The notes under the pieces are model-generated. The model searched no databases and was not told where the DNA came from. It saw nothing but the letters and a program-made list of their open reading frames with translations. Both the position numbers and the translations under genes were made by a program. DNA of 64,000 bases from Sulfurimonas sp. (GTDB taxonomy: Bacteria; Campylobacterota; Campylobacteria; Campylobacterales; Sulfurimonadaceae). Shown here piece by piece: positions 45,684 through 56,581 of this stretch; positions within the stretch are counted from its first letter, which is position 1, and each line of letters opens with the position of its first letter. Location: NCBI GenBank assembly GCA_021732045.1, contig JAKFWK010000004.1, positions 219,614 to 283,613 on the forward strand, given 5' to 3'.

Positions 45684-46748
45684 CTAATCTCCTATCGCCC
45701 AAATATCAAAAGGTATCATTTCAACTTTTGATAGTGGATGATTTATCTTTCCCTCTTTGCTCATTGTAACAACTGTTATTTTTTTAACTTGGTATCTAAA
45801 GATAAAAGCCTCAATAGCCTCCATTTTCTTAAAGAGTGATCTCTCTTCGGCAAAAGGCATTCCCAAAACTACTTCGTCACTATTAGGGAGATAAAAATCT
45901 ATCCCATCATCATAATAACACGCTGTGCTTGATTTCAAAAGCTCTAAAAAAATCATATTTTCAAAAAGTTTACCAAAATTTTTATCTATTGTCAGTGCAG
46001 ATTTCAGAGAGGTATCGCAAAGATAAATTTTTCTAATAGCTTTTGGATGGTTAACTTTTTGAAGCTGATGAATGTAGTTTTTATTGCTTAGATCCTCAAA
46101 AGACTTATATAGTTTATCTTTAGAGATTTTTCTTGTTGATTTGATTCTCTCATATATAGAAAAAGGGGAGATTTTCTGTGCCATCATTTTTGTGCAGTAA
46201 ACTAAAAGATCAAACTCCATCTCACTAAGAGTGTACTTCAATGTTTTTTGGATAAAAAGTGCTCTCTCGTCAGCGTTAATTTTGTGCATAGATGCAAATC
46301 CTCCAAGCTGAAAGAAGTGGTTTAACGCCGTGGAGTCATATTTATGCTCATACGCTAAAAACTCCTCATAGTCAAGTGGATAGAGAGTGATTGTGGTTAA
46401 AAACTCAATATCGAAGTTTTTTTCGCAGCAGATTATGAGTTGAGAGACATTTGCTACTTTAACCTCTTTTTTGTAGTTATCTAAAACGAGAGTGTTGATT
46501 TTATACTTTAGACAAAAAGGTTGTAAATCGCTGTTTAGCGTCTCAATATTAATTCTGACATCGTTGCAATCTATATAGAGGTAGCTATTTTTTTTAAATC
46601 CAAGCAGATAATTTTTTACAAGTTTTGTCTTTCCGCTTTGAGTAACTCCATTTATCTGATAGCTTGAATCATCCAAAAAAGTTTTTCTAAAATGAAATTT
46701 ATCAATAGTAATGTCGGTTTTATATAGTTCTTCAAGTAATATTTCCAT
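45684..46748 (-). CDS. AAA_14/DUF4143-like ATPase
   Basis: The 354-residue protein has a Walker A GVTQSGKT near residue 34 and a hydrophobic strand ending LVLDN in place of the usual Walker B DE. It is similar in layout to the AAA_14-DUF4143 family (a P-loop ATPase with a C-terminal nuclease-like domain), with a winged-helix-like part near residues 190-240. The family has many toxin-like and mobile-element-linked members, but no biochemical role is settled. It is co-oriented with rnhB, one base apart. Confidence 0.75.
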   Translation of the reverse strand: MEILLEELYKTDITIDKFHFRKTFLDDSSYQINGVTQSGKTKLVKNYLLGFKKNSYLYIDCNDVRINIETLNSDLQPFCLKYKINTLVLDNYKKEVKVANVSQLIICCEKNFDIEFLTTITLYPLDYEEFLAYEHKYDSTALNHFFQLGGFASMHKINADERALFIQKTLKYTLSEMEFDLLVYCTKMMAQKISPFSIYERIKSTRKISKDKLYKSFEDLSNKNYIHQLQKVNHPKAIRKIYLCDTSLKSALTIDKNFGKLFENMIFLELLKSSTACYYDDGIDFYLPNSDEVVLGMPFAEERSLFKKMEAIEAFIFRYQVKKITVVTMSKEGKINHPLSKVEMIPFDIWAIGD

Positions 46749-46820
46749 ATCGCTATTTTACAGTTTCCTTATTAAAAGGAAGTTAATTTTAGTAAAAAAC
46801 CATTTTTAGTGCCTATTTAC

Positions 46821-46849
46821 TTGAATATTAGAGTTTCTTTAGATACAAT
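46821..46849 (+). promoter_or_regulatory. Promoter of the S10-spc ribosomal operon
   Basis: TTGAAT at 46821-46826 and TACAAT at 46844-46849 are 17 bases apart. Transcription would start near 46856, giving a 49-base leader before rpsJ. No L4-binding leader hairpin like that of E. coli is visible. Confidence 0.7.
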
Positions 46850-46904
46850 TCCGCTCGTTTAAAAATGTTAGGCATGACCTAATGAGTTCTTTAGAAGGAA
46901 AAAC

Positions 46905-47216
46905 ATGGAAAAAATTCGTTTAAAATTGAAAGCTTATGATCATCGTGTTCTTGATAGATCTGTAGCATCAATCGTAGAGGCTGTAAAGCGTACTGGTGCG
47001 GTAATCCGCGGTCCGATACCTTTGCCAACAAAGATTCGTAAATATACGGTGATAAAATCTCCACACATTAACAAAAGTTCTCGTGAGCAGTTTGAAATCC
47101 GTATGCACGCTAGAGTTATTGATATTGTTTCTGCAACGCCTGAAACAGTTGATGCTCTAATGAAACTTGATCTTGCACCTGAAGTGGATGTTGAAGTCCG
47201 CTCTATGGATAAGTAG
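46905..47216 (+). CDS. rpsJ: 30S ribosomal protein S10
   Basis: The 103-residue protein contains the family patterns [14 protein letters not shown] and [15 protein letters not shown]. It opens the S10 operon, with AGAAGGA before the ATG. In other bacteria S10 also acts in NusB-dependent antitermination. Confidence 0.97.
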   Translation: MEKIRLKLKAYDHRVLDRSVASIVEAVKRTGAVIRGPIPLPTKIRKYTVIKSPHINKSSREQFEIRMHARVIDIVSATPETVDALMKLDLAPEVDVEVRSMDK

Positions 47217-47225
47217 GGAGCTGGT

Positions 47226-47801
47226 ATGGAATACATCGTTGAAAAAATTGGTATGAGCCGTACTATCACAGTTCCTAGTAAATCTGTTACTCTTTTAAGA
47301 GTGTTAGATGCTAAGGTTTGTGAAGTAAATGAAGGTACTGCTATTGTTGCTTACAATATTGGTAAAAAATTGAACAAGCCTACTCAAGGTCAACAAAAAA
47401 AGTATGATATTTCATCTGAGTTTAACCGTTTTGTTACTTTAGAAGTAGCAAATAGCGAAGCTGGTGATTTAGATTTATCACCATTGGCAACTGCTAAAGT
47501 GTTAAAAGTTACTTTTAAAACAAAAGGTCGTGGATTTACTGGTGCTATGAAGCGCTGGAATTTCTCTGGTGGTCCTGCTGAACACGGTCATAGATTTGGT
47601 CGTTTGACAGGTTCAATCGGTAGTAATGAGTATCCAGGTCGTGTTATGAAGGGCAAGAAAATGCCTGGACAATACGGTAACACAACCAATAGTGTTAAAA
47701 ATGAAATAATCTCTTTCGATGCTGAGAACAACATCTTAGTGGTATCTGGTTCAGTATCAGGTCCTAATGGTGCTTTGGGTCGTGTAAAGGTAGCTAAATA
47801 A
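47226..47801 (+). CDS. rplC: 50S ribosomal protein L3
   Basis: The 191-residue protein has the conserved central loop [20 protein letters not shown] and [13 protein letters not shown]. It binds near the peptidyl-transferase centre. The stop overlaps the rplD start (TAATG). Confidence 0.97.
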   Translation: MEYIVEKIGMSRTITVPSKSVTLLRVLDAKVCEVNEGTAIVAYNIGKKLNKPTQGQQKKYDISSEFNRFVTLEVANSEAGDLDLSPLATAKVLKVTFKTKGRGFTGAMKRWNFSGGPAEHGHRFGRLTGSIGSNEYPGRVMKGKKMPGQYGNTTNSVKNEIISFDAENNILVVSGSVSGPNGALGRVKVAK

Positions 47802-48415
47802 TGGGCGCAATTGTTCTAAATGAAAAAATGGAAAAAGCATCTGAGTTAGCATTACCAGAGAGCTTTGCTGGAATTAATCCACACAACTTATATCTATATG
47901 TTAAATCTGCACAAGCAGCTCAAAGAGCTAACAGTGCTTCAGCTTTAACTCGTGGACAAGTTAGAGGTGGTGGTAAGAAGCCATGGGCTCAAAAAGGTGG
48001 CGGTCGTGCGAGAGCTGGTTCTCGTCGTTCTCCAATCTTTGTGGGCGGTGGTAAAGCGTTTGGTCCTAATAACAATCGTAATTATGATCTTAAAGTTAAT
48101 AAAAAGCAAAAGAAACTTGCTCTTAACTTCGCTCTAAACGAGCACGCTCAAAATGGAAGTCTATTCATCGTAGATAGTATTGAAGTTGCATCAGGTAAAA
48201 CAAGAGATGCAGCAGCAATATTTAAAGCGCTTAACCAAAGAGATACTCTTTTTGTTAAAACTGTTTTAGATGAACAAACTTATTTAGCATTTGAAAATAT
48301 CGCAAGTACTTATGTAATTGAAGAAAATGAATTAAATGCTTATTTAGCTGCAAACTATCGTTCACTTGTGATTGAAAAAGCAGTTTGGGAAAATCTTGTA
48401 GGAGAGGCTAAATAA
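47801..48415 (+). CDS. rplD: 50S ribosomal protein L4
   Basis: The 204-residue protein carries the extended loop [22 protein letters not shown] that lines the exit tunnel. It overlaps L3 and L23 by one base each, so the three are translationally coupled. Confidence 0.97.
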   Translation: MGAIVLNEKMEKASELALPESFAGINPHNLYLYVKSAQAAQRANSASALTRGQVRGGGKKPWAQKGGGRARAGSRRSPIFVGGGKAFGPNNNRNYDLKVNKKQKKLALNFALNEHAQNGSLFIVDSIEVASGKTRDAAAIFKALNQRDTLFVKTVLDEQTYLAFENIASTYVIEENELNAYLAANYRSLVIEKAVWENLVGEAK

Positions 48416-48696
48416 TGGCAGATATTACAGATATTAAATCTATACTTTATACAGAAAAGAGTTTAAGTCTTCAAGAAGATGGTGTTCTTGTTGTTCAAAC
48501 ATCTCCTCGTATGAGCAAGAGTGGTCTTAGAGAGGTATTTCGTGAGTACTTTGGAATTATTCCAACAAGAGTTAACTCACTTAATCAAACCGGAAAAATT
48601 AAAAAGTTCCGTGGTGTAGCTGGTAAACAAAATAACTTCAAAAAGTTTTATGTTAAATTACCTGAGGGTGCACAAATAGAAAGTTTGGCGGTTTAA
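48415..48696 (+). CDS. rplW: 50S ribosomal protein L23
   Basis: The 93-residue protein carries [10 protein letters not shown] at the N-terminus and the [16 protein letters not shown] loop. It forms the docking site for trigger factor and SRP at the tunnel exit. Confidence 0.97.
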   Translation: MADITDIKSILYTEKSLSLQEDGVLVVQTSPRMSKSGLREVFREYFGIIPTRVNSLNQTGKIKKFRGVAGKQNNFKKFYVKLPEGAQIESLAV

Positions 48697-48697
48697 C

Positions 48698-49537
48698 ATG
48701 GCAATAAAAACTTATAAACCAACAACTCCAAGTCGTCGTTTTTTAACAAATGTTGATAACAGTGATATCACTGCTAAGCCATCTGTTCGTTCACTATTAA
48801 TAAAACTTCCTGCAAGTGCTGGTCGTAACAATAATGGTCGTATAACTTCTCGTCATAAAGAAGCTGGTGCTAAAAAACTTTACCGTATCATAGATTTCAA
48901 AAGAGATAAATTTGATGTTCCAGGTACGGTTAGCACTATAGAGTACGATCCATATCGTAACTGTCGTATTGCATTAGTTACTTATGTTGATGGTGACAAA
49001 AGATATATCCTGCAACCAAAAGGTTTAAAAGTTGGAGATGCAGTTATGTCTGCTAAAACTGGACTTGATGTTAAGCCAGGTAATGCGATGAAACTTATGA
49101 GTATTCCTGTTGGAACACTTGTTCATAATATTGAACTTAAAATTGGTAAAGGCGGACAACTAGTTCGTTCAGCTGGAACTTCTGCTCAAATTATGGGTCG
49201 TGATGGCAAGTATGTTTCACTTCGTATGCCTTCATCTGAGATGCGTTTAGTTCTTGGTGAGTGTATGGCTACTATCGGTATTGTTGGAAATGAAGAGTAT
49301 ATCAATATAGTTATCGGAAAAGCGGGTCGCTCTCGTCATATGGGTATCCGTCCTCAGACTCGTGGTTCAGCAATGAATCCAGTTGATCACCCGCATGGTG
49401 GTGGTGAAGGTAAAACAAATTCGGGTCGTCATCCGGTTACTCCATGGGGTAAACCAACTAAAGGTGCTAAAACTCGTCATAAAAAAGCTAGTGATAAACT
49501 AATTATTACTCGCCGTAAATCTAATCCGAAGAGGTAG
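48698..49537 (+). CDS. rplB: 50S ribosomal protein L2
   Basis: The 279-residue protein contains the conserved C-terminal [20 protein letters not shown], with the histidine important for peptidyl transfer, and [13 protein letters not shown] at the N-terminus. Normal length. Confidence 0.97.
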   Translation: MAIKTYKPTTPSRRFLTNVDNSDITAKPSVRSLLIKLPASAGRNNNGRITSRHKEAGAKKLYRIIDFKRDKFDVPGTVSTIEYDPYRNCRIALVTYVDGDKRYILQPKGLKVGDAVMSAKTGLDVKPGNAMKLMSIPVGTLVHNIELKIGKGGQLVRSAGTSAQIMGRDGKYVSLRMPSSEMRLVLGECMATIGIVGNEEYINIVIGKAGRSRHMGIRPQTRGSAMNPVDHPHGGGEGKTNSGRHPVTPWGKPTKGAKTRHKKASDKLIITRRKSNPKR

Positions 49538-49541
49538 TTAA

Positions 49542-49817
49542 ATGGCAAGAAGCGTAAAAAAAGGTCCATTTATTGATGATCATTTACTTAAAAAAGTAGT
49601 TGAAGCTAAAGCAGAAGGCAATAAAAAGCCTATTAAAACTTGGTCTCGCAGAAGTATGGTTTTACCAGATATGGTAGGACTAACTTTAAATGTTCATAAC
49701 GGAAGACAATTTGTTCCTGTTTTCGTAACAGAGAATCATATCGGTTACAAACTAGGTGAGTTCGCACCTACTCGTACATTCAAGGGCCATAAGGGCTCAG
49801 TTCAGAAGAAAGGGTAA
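49542..49817 (+). CDS. rpsS: 30S ribosomal protein S19
   Basis: The 91-residue protein begins [18 protein letters not shown] and contains [15 protein letters not shown]. It is part of the 30S head. Confidence 0.97.
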   Translation: MARSVKKGPFIDDHLLKKVVEAKAEGNKKPIKTWSRRSMVLPDMVGLTLNVHNGRQFVPVFVTENHIGYKLGEFAPTRTFKGHKGSVQKKG

Positions 49818-49819
49818 TC

Positions 49820-50137
49820 ATGGCTAGAGCATTATTAAAATTTATCCGTGTTTCTCCAACTAAATCTCGTCTTATTGCAAGAGAGATTCAAGGTATGAAC
49901 GCTGAGCTAGCATTGGCAGCTTTAGAGTTTACACCAAACAAAGCAGCAAAAATTATCTATAAAGTAGTTGCGTCAGCAGTTGCAAACAGTGGTAATGAAG
50001 CGGCAGATTGTGTAATTACATCATGTCGTGTTGATAACGGTCCAGTTCTTAAAAGATTTCGTCCTCGTGCTCGTGGTATGGCTTCTGGAATAAGAAAACC
50101 GACAGCACATATATTAGTAGAAGTAGAGGGTAAATAA
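49820..50137 (+). CDS. rplV: 50S ribosomal protein L22
   Basis: The 105-residue protein has the family elements [14 protein letters not shown] and the tunnel-lining hairpin [15 protein letters not shown]. Spacing to S19 is two bases. Confidence 0.97.
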   Translation: MARALLKFIRVSPTKSRLIAREIQGMNAELALAALEFTPNKAAKIIYKVVASAVANSGNEAADCVITSCRVDNGPVLKRFRPRARGMASGIRKPTAHILVEVEGK

Positions 50138-50138
50138 T

Positions 50139-50864
50139 ATGGGTCAAAAAGTTAATCCTATTGGTTTACGTCTTGGTATCAACCGTAATTGGGAGAGTCG
50201 TTGGTTCCCTAATTTTAAGACTGCAGCAGCATCTTTGGGTGAAGATTACAAGATTCGTACATATTTGAAGAAAAAACTTTACTATGCTGGTGTTGCTAAC
50301 ATTATCATAGAGAGAACTGTTAAAAAACTTAGAGTAACTGTTGTTGCGGCTCGTCCTGGTATCATTATTGGTAAAAAGGGTGCGGACATTGAGACTCTTA
50401 AAACAGATCTTCAAAAACTTGTTGGTAAGCAAATATCAGTAAACATTAAAGAAGAGAAAAAAGCTCAAACTGTTTCTCAGCTTGTTGCTGAAAATGTAGC
50501 TACTCAACTTGAGAATCGTGTTGCTTTTAGAAGAGCTATGAAAAAAGTTATGCAAAATGCACAACGCTCAGGCGCTAAAGGTATTAAAATATCTGTAAGC
50601 GGTCGTCTTGGTGGAGCTGAAATGGCTCGTACTGAGTGGTATTTAGAGGGACGCGTTCCACTTCATACTCTTCGTGCAAAAATCGATTACGGTTTTGCTG
50701 AGGCTCATACTACTTATGGTTGTATCGGTGTAAAAGTTTGGATATTTAAAGGTGAGGTTCTCACTAAAGGTATCCCTGCTGAAGCTAAAGAAGAAGAAAA
50801 ATCAGAGCAGCGTCGTCCAAACAAGCGTGCTCCAAAACGCGAAAATAGCGGAAAGGCTGAATAA
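50139..50864 (+). CDS. rpsC: 30S ribosomal protein S3
   Basis: The 241-residue protein has an N-terminal [16 protein letters not shown] and a KH domain around [19 protein letters not shown] residues. A charged tail rich in Lys, Glu and Arg ends the protein. It helps form the mRNA entry channel. Confidence 0.97.
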   Translation: MGQKVNPIGLRLGINRNWESRWFPNFKTAAASLGEDYKIRTYLKKKLYYAGVANIIIERTVKKLRVTVVAARPGIIIGKKGADIETLKTDLQKLVGKQISVNIKEEKKAQTVSQLVAENVATQLENRVAFRRAMKKVMQNAQRSGAKGIKISVSGRLGGAEMARTEWYLEGRVPLHTLRAKIDYGFAEAHTTYGCIGVKVWIFKGEVLTKGIPAEAKEEEKSEQRRPNKRAPKRENSGKAE

Positions 50865-50866
50865 TT

Positions 50867-51292
50867 ATGTTAATGCCTAAAAGAACTAAATACCGTAAAA
50901 TGATGAAAGGGCGTAACCGTGGTAACGCTCGTTCAGGATTTACGCTTGCATTTGGCGATATTGCAATTAAGGCTGTTGAGGCGGGTCGTATTAACTCTCG
51001 TCAAATCGAATCAGCTCGTATTACAGCTACTCGTCATATCAAAAGATCTGGTAAGATTTGGATTCGTGTTTTCCCTGCAAAACCGTTAACTGCAAAACCT
51101 CTTGAAACTCGTATGGGTAAAGGTAAAGGTTCAGTTGACCAATGGGTTATGAACATTAAACCAGGTCGTATAATTTTTGAGATGGCTGGTGTTCCAGAAG
51201 AGCTTGCTCGTGAAGCATTAACTCTTGCGTTACACAAATTACCATTCAAAACAAAAATAATAACTGCGGAGATGAGCAATGAAATATTCTGA
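50867..51292 (+). CDS. rplP: 50S ribosomal protein L16
   Basis: The 141-residue protein begins [18 protein letters not shown] and overlaps rpmC by 14 bases. The first ATG gives two extra residues (ML) before the conserved MPKRTKYRK, so the true start may be the second ATG at 50873. Confidence 0.95.
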   Translation: MLMPKRTKYRKMMKGRNRGNARSGFTLAFGDIAIKAVEAGRINSRQIESARITATRHIKRSGKIWIRVFPAKPLTAKPLETRMGKGKGSVDQWVMNIKPGRIIFEMAGVPEELAREALTLALHKLPFKTKIITAEMSNEIF

Positions 51293-51467
51293 TTTAGCAG
51301 ATAAAAACTCGGTTGAATTAAAAGCTATGCTTAAAACAAGAAAAACAGAGCTTTTTACTTTAAAAATAAAAAAACAGATGATGCAATTACAAAATAGTAG
51401 CGAACTTAAAATAGCTAAAAAAGATATTGCAAGAATCAATACTGCACTTACTGCAGTATCGAAATAG
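51279..51467 (+). CDS. rpmC: 50S ribosomal protein L29
   Basis: The 62-residue helical-hairpin protein contains [16 protein letters not shown] at the N-terminus. Its start overlaps the rplP end, implying coupling. Confidence 0.96.
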   Translation: MKYSDLADKNSVELKAMLKTRKTELFTLKIKKQMMQLQNSSELKIAKKDIARINTALTAVSK

Positions 51468-51476
51468 GGGCAAGCA

Positions 51477-51728
51477 ATGACACATAAGCGTGAAATTCAA
51501 GGTAGCGTAGTTAAAATTGCAGGCGACAAGACAGCAACTGTTCTTGTTGAGCGTCGTGTAATGCACCCTCGTTACCATAAAGTTGTAAAGCGTTTCAAAA
51601 AGTACTTGGTACATGATGAGCGCAATGAGTTAAAAGTTGGCGATAAGGTTGTTGCAATCGAGTGTCGCCCACTTTCTAAAACAAAATCTTATAGACTTAA
51701 AACAGTAGTATCAGGAGAAAATTCATGA
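51477..51728 (+). CDS. rpsQ: 30S ribosomal protein S17
   Basis: The 83-residue protein shows [20 protein letters not shown] and [18 protein letters not shown] features of the family. GGGGCAAGC precedes the ATG. The stop overlaps rplN (ATGA). Confidence 0.96.
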   Translation: MTHKREIQGSVVKIAGDKTATVLVERRVMHPRYHKVVKRFKKYLVHDERNELKVGDKVVAIECRPLSKTKSYRLKTVVSGENS

Positions 51729-52093
51729 TTCAAAGTTTTAGTCGTTTAGTTGTAGCTGATAACACAGGTGCAAAAGAGATTATGTGTATTAAGGTACTTG
51801 GTGGTTCTAAGCGTCGTTACGCAACAGTAGGTGATGTTATTATTGCTTCTGTAAAAAAAGCGACTCCAACTGCTAAAGTTAAAAAAGGTAAAGTTGTAAA
51901 AGCTGTTATCGTTAGAACATCTAAAGAGGTTCACCGTGAAAATGGTTCTCTTATCCGTTTTGATGATAATGCAGCTGTTATACTTGATGACAAAAGAGAG
52001 CCAATTGGCACTCGTATTTTCGGCCCTGTTGCTCGTGAAGTACGATATGCTGGTTTTATGAAGATTGTATCTCTTGCGCCGGAGGTTGTTTGA
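51725..52093 (+). CDS. rplN: 50S ribosomal protein L14
   Basis: The 122-residue protein begins [19 protein letters not shown] and contains [14 protein letters not shown]. It is near invariant in length among bacteria. The stop shares one base with the rplX start (TGATG). Confidence 0.97.
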   Translation: MIQSFSRLVVADNTGAKEIMCIKVLGGSKRRYATVGDVIIASVKKATPTAKVKKGKVVKAVIVRTSKEVHRENGSLIRFDDNAAVILDDKREPIGTRIFGPVAREVRYAGFMKIVSLAPEVV

Positions 52094-52323
52094 TGGCAAA
52101 GATTAAATTCAAGAAAGGCGATACTGTTGAAATTATCGCTGGTGATGATCGTGGAACTAAAGCAAAAGTGCTTTCAGTTTTAGTAAAAAAGAACAAAGTT
52201 ATTGTTGAGGGTTGTAAAATTGCTAAAAAAGCAATCAAACCAACTGAAGACAATACTAAAGGCGGACATATCAATAAAGAGATGCCAATAGATATTTCAA
52301 ATGTTCGTAAAGTGGAGGCATAA
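52093..52323 (+). CDS. rplX: 50S ribosomal protein L24
   Basis: The 76-residue KOW-domain protein starts at ATG 52093, supported by GGAGG at 52081-52085. An in-frame TTG three bases upstream is not needed. [16 protein letters not shown] is the KOW motif. Shortened C-terminal part relative to E. coli. Confidence 0.95.
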   Translation: MAKIKFKKGDTVEIIAGDDRGTKAKVLSVLVKKNKVIVEGCKIAKKAIKPTEDNTKGGHINKEMPIDISNVRKVEA

Positions 52324-52326
52324 TAG

Positions 52327-52878
52327 ATGGCTCGTTTTAAAGATAAATATTTAAGTTTAAGATCTGAGTTACAAGCAGAGTTAGGGATTAAAAACCCTAT
52401 GCAGGCACCAGCATTTGATAAAATTATTATTTCAGTTGGTACTGGTTTTGCAATGAAAGATAACAAGCTTATCCAAAACATAGAAGATACAATTACAGCA
52501 ATCGCTGGTCAAAAAGCATCAACCGTAATAGCTAAAAAATCTGTTGCAGGTTTTAAAGTTCGTGAAGGTATGCCAGTTGGTGTTCGTGTTACTCTTCGTG
52601 GTGAGAATATGTATAACTTCTTAGATCGTTTGATTTCTGTTGCACTTCCTCGTGTGAAAGATTTCCGTGGTGTTCCAAGAAATGGTTTTGATGGTCGTGG
52701 TAATTATAACTTCGGACTACAAGAGCAACTTATTTTTACTGAAGTTAATTATGATTCTGTAATGCAAATTCATGGTATGAATATCACAGTTGTAACTACT
52801 GCTGATTCAGACAAAGCAGGATTTGCTCTTCTAGAAAAAATGGGTATGCCTTTTACTAAAGGAAGCAACAATGGCTAA
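52327..52878 (+). CDS. rplE: 50S ribosomal protein L5
   Basis: The 183-residue 5S-rRNA-binding protein contains [10 protein letters not shown] and the [21 protein letters not shown] loop of the family. It overlaps rpsZ by eight bases. Confidence 0.97.
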   Translation: MARFKDKYLSLRSELQAELGIKNPMQAPAFDKIIISVGTGFAMKDNKLIQNIEDTITAIAGQKASTVIAKKSVAGFKVREGMPVGVRVTLRGENMYNFLDRLISVALPRVKDFRGVPRNGFDGRGNYNFGLQEQLIFTEVNYDSVMQIHGMNITVVTTADSDKAGFALLEKMGMPFTKGSNNG

Positions 52879-53056
52879 AAAGTCAATGATCGTAAAAGCG
52901 GCAAGAGAGCCGAAATTTAAAGTTCGTGGTTACACTAGATGTCAGATTTGTGGTCGTCCACACTCTGTAATTCGTGATTTTGGTATCTGTCGCGTTTGCT
53001 TTAGAAAAATGGCAAATGAAGGGTTAATCCCAGGCGTTAGAAAGTCTTCTTGGTAA
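52871..53056 (+). CDS. rpsZ: 30S ribosomal protein S14, zinc-binding type Z
   Basis: The 61-residue short form has four zinc-ligand cysteines at 24, 27, 40 and 43 (CQIC and CRVC). The zinc-free long form has about 100 residues. Zinc dependence links 30S assembly to zinc supply. Confidence 0.96.
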   Translation: MAKKSMIVKAAREPKFKVRGYTRCQICGRPHSVIRDFGICRVCFRKMANEGLIPGVRKSSW

Positions 53057-53091
53057 TATAACGCAAGTGCTAATCTCTCTTTTAGATAGAT

Positions 53092-53120
53092 TTGACACTG
53101 TTATATATTGATTAGATACT
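53092..53120 (+). promoter_or_regulatory. Candidate internal promoter before rpsH
   Basis: The 91-base gap between rpsZ and rpsH is the largest in the operon. It holds TTGACA at 53092-53097 and GATACT at 53115-53120, separated by 17 bases. It could give extra expression of the distal part from rpsH to infA. Confidence 0.4.
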
Positions 53121-53147
53121 GCTAATTGCATAGCATAAGGAAAAAAT

Positions 53148-53543
53148 ATGATAAATGATTTAGTATCGGATGCGTTAACTCGTATTCGTAATGCTGGTAT
53201 GAGAAGATTATCGGTTACAACTTTGGTACATTCAAAAGGTATTGAAGCTCTAGCTAATATTCTAGTGGAAAAAGGTTACCTTGAGAGTGCTAATGTTATC
53301 GAAGATGGCGTTAAAAAAACTATCAAAGTTGTATTAAAATACAATGATGCAGGTAAAACCGTTATTAATGAAATGAAAAGAATTTCTAAGCCTGGTCGTC
53401 GTGTTTACGAGGGTAAAGAGAATATAAAGCGTTTCAAAAATGGTTACGGAACTATTATTGTTAGTACATCACATGGCATACTACCAAATGACAAGGCTTA
53501 TGCTCTTGGCGTTGGTGGCGAAGTTATGTGTACGATTTGGTAG
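53148..53543 (+). CDS. rpsH: 30S ribosomal protein S8
   Basis: The 131-residue protein starts [17 protein letters not shown] and ends with [20 protein letters not shown]. In E. coli S8 regulates its own operon translation at the rplE region. Confidence 0.97.
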   Translation: MINDLVSDALTRIRNAGMRRLSVTTLVHSKGIEALANILVEKGYLESANVIEDGVKKTIKVVLKYNDAGKTVINEMKRISKPGRRVYEGKENIKRFKNGYGTIIVSTSHGILPNDKAYALGVGGEVMCTIW

Positions 53544-53552
53544 GGAGATAAC

Positions 53553-54089
53553 ATGTCAAGAATTGGTAAATTACCTGTAATAGTTGCAGCTGATATTAAT
53601 GTTAGCGTAAATGAAAATGTTATAACTTTTGCTAAAGGCAAAAATAGTGTTGATTTAGATACAAAAGGAAATGTTGGCTTCAAACTTGAAGACAAAACAT
53701 TAACTTTTAGTAATCTTTCGGATGCTCGTACTCATAGAGCTTTCTGGGGAACATACCGTGCTCTAGCTGCTAATATTGTTACTGGTTTATCTACTGGATA
53801 TACAAAAGCTTTAGAGATTAACGGTGTTGGTTACCGTGCTGCTGTAAATGGTCAAGTTCTTAATTTACAGTTAGGTTTTTCTCATGATGTTAACTATGAG
53901 TTACCAGAAAGTGTAGAAGCTTCTGTTGAAAAGAATGTTATTACTTTAAAGTCTCATGACAAGCAAGTTCTTGGTCAAGTTGCTGCTGAAATTAGATCAT
54001 TCCGTCCACCAGAACCATACAAAGGTAAAGGTGTTAAATACGTTGGAGAAGTTATCGCGCGCAAAGCCGGTAAAACTTCTAAAAAGTAA
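53553..54089 (+). CDS. rplF: 50S ribosomal protein L6
   Basis: The 178-residue protein has MSRIGKLPV at the N-terminus and PPEPYKGKGVKYVGEVI near the end, both conserved. Two repeated alpha/beta domains. Confidence 0.97.
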   Translation: MSRIGKLPVIVAADINVSVNENVITFAKGKNSVDLDTKGNVGFKLEDKTLTFSNLSDARTHRAFWGTYRALAANIVTGLSTGYTKALEINGVGYRAAVNGQVLNLQLGFSHDVNYELPESVEASVEKNVITLKSHDKQVLGQVAAEIRSFRPPEPYKGKGVKYVGEVIARKAGKTSKK

Positions 54090-54105
54090 GGGAGGGTATT
54101 AAATA

Positions 54106-54462
54106 ATGAATGCAAAAGTATTAAAAAGTAAAGTCGTTAATCGTTTAAAGCGTAAGCGTCGTATTCGTGCAAAAATATCTGGATCTGCTTTAGTTCCTCG
54201 TGTTTCTGTTTTTAAATCAAATCGTTTTTTAAGCGTACAAGCTATTGATGATGTGGCAAGTGTAACTTTGGCTGGACTTAATTCTAAAGCAATTAATCAC
54301 AGATCAAACAAGGAAGGTGCAGTTGCACTTGCTGAGGCATTTGCTGCAACACTAAAAAAAGCTAATGTTACAGAAATCGTATTTGATCGTAATGGTTACC
54401 AATACCACGGTGTTATAGCTGCATTTGGTGACGCACTTCGTGCAAACGAAATTAAGTTCTAG
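54106..54462 (+). CDS. rplR: 50S ribosomal protein L18
   Basis: The 118-residue 5S-rRNA-binding protein has a basic N-terminus and [20 protein letters not shown] near the end. GGGAGGG precedes the start. Confidence 0.97.
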   Translation: MNAKVLKSKVVNRLKRKRRIRAKISGSALVPRVSVFKSNRFLSVQAIDDVASVTLAGLNSKAINHRSNKEGAVALAEAFAATLKKANVTEIVFDRNGYQYHGVIAAFGDALRANEIKF

Positions 54463-54470
54463 GGGTTAAA

Positions 54471-54911
54471 ATGGAAATCAATAGAGAAGAATTTGAAGAA
54501 TCAATTGTAAATATTGGTCGCGTTACAAAAGTTGTAAAAGGTGGTCGTAGATTTCGTTTTACGGCTCTTATAGTGGTTGGTAATAAAAAAGGCACTATCG
54601 GATATGGTACTGGAAAAGCGAAAGAGGTTCCAGATGCTATTAAAAAAGCAGTAGATAATGCATTTAAAAACTTAACAACGATAAGAATTAAAGGTACAAC
54701 TATTGCACATGATATTGAGCAAAAATATAATGCAAGTCGTGTTTTATTAAAGCCAGCATCAGAGGGTACTGGACTAATTGCAGGTGGTGCAACTCGTCCA
54801 GTTCTTGAACTTGCAGGTATTAAAGATGTACTTACAAAATCAATTGGCTCAAACAATCCAAATACACTAGTGCGCGCTACGGTTGATGCATTAAGTCGCT
54901 TGAAAGGATAG
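54471..54911 (+). CDS. rpsE: 30S ribosomal protein S5
   Basis: The 146-residue protein contains the RNA-binding motif [18 protein letters not shown] and [15 protein letters not shown]. In many bacteria rpmD follows, but here rplO follows directly after three bases. Confidence 0.97.
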   Translation: MEINREEFEESIVNIGRVTKVVKGGRRFRFTALIVVGNKKGTIGYGTGKAKEVPDAIKKAVDNAFKNLTTIRIKGTTIAHDIEQKYNASRVLLKPASEGTGLIAGGATRPVLELAGIKDVLTKSIGSNNPNTLVRATVDALSRLKG

Positions 54912-54914
54912 AAA

Positions 54915-55313
54915 ATGAGTATTGATAATTTAACTCCAGCTCCAGGCTCAACAAGCTCTCGTAAGAGAGTAGGTCGTGGTTGTGGAAGTGGAATGGGTAA
55001 AACTTCTACTCGCGGTGGAAAAGGGCAAACGGCTCGTACTGGAAGTAAAAGAAAAAGAAATTTTGAGGGTGGACAAACTCCATTAGCAAAAAGATTGCCT
55101 AAAATTGGTTTTAAATCTCGCGTAGTTAAACCATATGTAATCAATGTTGATAAAATTACAGCTGTATTAGAACTAGCTGAAATTACTGTTGAAGCTCTTC
55201 GTGGTGTTCACAAGATGTCTTTATCGGTATCAAAAGTTAAATTAGTTGGTGCATCAGCAAAAGAGCTAGCATCAAAAATTAAAGACGACAACGTTACAAC
55301 TACAGGTAAATAG
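54915..55313 (+). CDS. rplO: 50S ribosomal protein L15
   Basis: The 132-residue protein has the glycine-rich [19 protein letters not shown] and [17 protein letters not shown]. It is followed by secY after two bases. Confidence 0.97.
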   Translation: MSIDNLTPAPGSTSSRKRVGRGCGSGMGKTSTRGGKGQTARTGSKRKRNFEGGQTPLAKRLPKIGFKSRVVKPYVINVDKITAVLELAEITVEALRGVHKMSLSVSKVKLVGASAKELASKIKDDNVTTTGK

Positions 55314-55315
55314 TC

Positions 55316-56578
55316 GTGAATAAAAATCTAGTAAATAAGATATTTATTACTATCGGGTTTTTATTTATCTACCGCTTACTGGCATATGTGCCAGTTCCTG
55401 GCGTAGATAGTCTTGTAATAGCTTCTTTCTTCAAATCACATCAATCAGATTCACTCGGTCTATTCAATATGTTTAGTGGCAATGCTGTTGAACGAATGTC
55501 TATAATCGCACTTGGAATCATGCCTTATATTACCGCATCTATCATTATGGAACTTCTAGCTGCTACATTTGCTCCTCTTGGTCAAATGAAAAAAGAGCGA
55601 GACGGAATGGTGAAATATATGCAGATAATTCGTTATGCAACTATTGTAATAACAGTTATTCAGGCAATTGGTATAAGTGTTGGATTACAGAGTTTAACTG
55701 GACCAAATGGAAACAGCGCGATTCTTGTAGATCATAATACATTTATAATACTCTCTGCGGTTTCTATGCTTGCAGGAACAATGTTATTGATGTGGATTGG
55801 TGAGCAGATAACTCAGGCTGGTATAGGCAATGGAATTTCTCTTATTATCTTTGCAGGTATTGTATCGGCGATTCCAAAAGGAATTGGTCAAATGTTTACT
55901 ATGGTAAATAGTGGTGCTATGAGCTTCTTTGTTGTGCTTGCTATTCTTGCTCTTGTGTTTGGAACGGTTGCTATTATTATTTATGTTGAGCTTGGTGAAC
56001 GCCGTGTCCCTGTTACTTATGCTAAAAAAGTGATTATGCAGAATCAAAACAAAAGAATCATGAACTATATTCCTATTAAGGTTAACCTTGCTGGTGTTAT
56101 CCCTGTTATCTTTGCTAGTGCAATTTTAATGTTTCCAATGACTGTTTTATCAAGCAGTACAAATCCTACACTAGTTGCTATTGCTGATCATCTAAATCCA
56201 AATAGTTACTTTTTTAATTTTCTAACATTTGTATTTGTTGTATTCTTTGCATTCTTTTATGCGTCAATTACTTTTAATGCAAAAGATATTTCAGAAAATC
56301 TAAAAAAACAGGGTGGATTTATTCCAGGTATTCGTACCGGTGAAGCTACTAAAGATTTCTTGAATGAGACAGCAGGTAGATTGACTTTTACGGGTGCACT
56401 TTATCTTGGACTTATTGCAACTTTGCCAGTTATGATTATAAAAGGAATGGGAGTCCCATTCTTTTTTGGTGGTACAGCGGTTCTAATTGTTGTTCAAGTA
56501 GCACTTGATACAATGAGAAAAATTGAAGCTCAGGTTTATATGAGCAAGTACCAAACATTAAGTGCAGTTGGTCTTTAA
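55316..56578 (+). CDS. secY: Preprotein translocase subunit SecY
   Basis: The 420-residue protein has ten membrane segments forming the Sec channel. It begins at GTG 55316 right after rplO. ALGIMPYITASIIMELL and the cytoplasmic loops GERRVPVTYAKK are typical. Confidence 0.97.
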   Translation: MNKNLVNKIFITIGFLFIYRLLAYVPVPGVDSLVIASFFKSHQSDSLGLFNMFSGNAVERMSIIALGIMPYITASIIMELLAATFAPLGQMKKERDGMVKYMQIIRYATIVITVIQAIGISVGLQSLTGPNGNSAILVDHNTFIILSAVSMLAGTMLLMWIGEQITQAGIGNGISLIIFAGIVSAIPKGIGQMFTMVNSGAMSFFVVLAILALVFGTVAIIIYVELGERRVPVTYAKKVIMQNQNKRIMNYIPIKVNLAGVIPVIFASAILMFPMTVLSSSTNPTLVAIADHLNPNSYFFNFLTFVFVVFFAFFYASITFNAKDISENLKKQGGFIPGIRTGEATKDFLNETAGRLTFTGALYLGLIATLPVMIIKGMGVPFFFGGTAVLIVVQVALDTMRKIEAQVYMSKYQTLSAVGL

Positions 56579-56581
56579 ATA

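Noticed and set aside
54452..55144. 230-codon minus-strand frame opposite rpsE and rplO
   Set aside because: The sense strand encodes two unmistakable ribosomal proteins; the long antisense frame results from their biased codon use.
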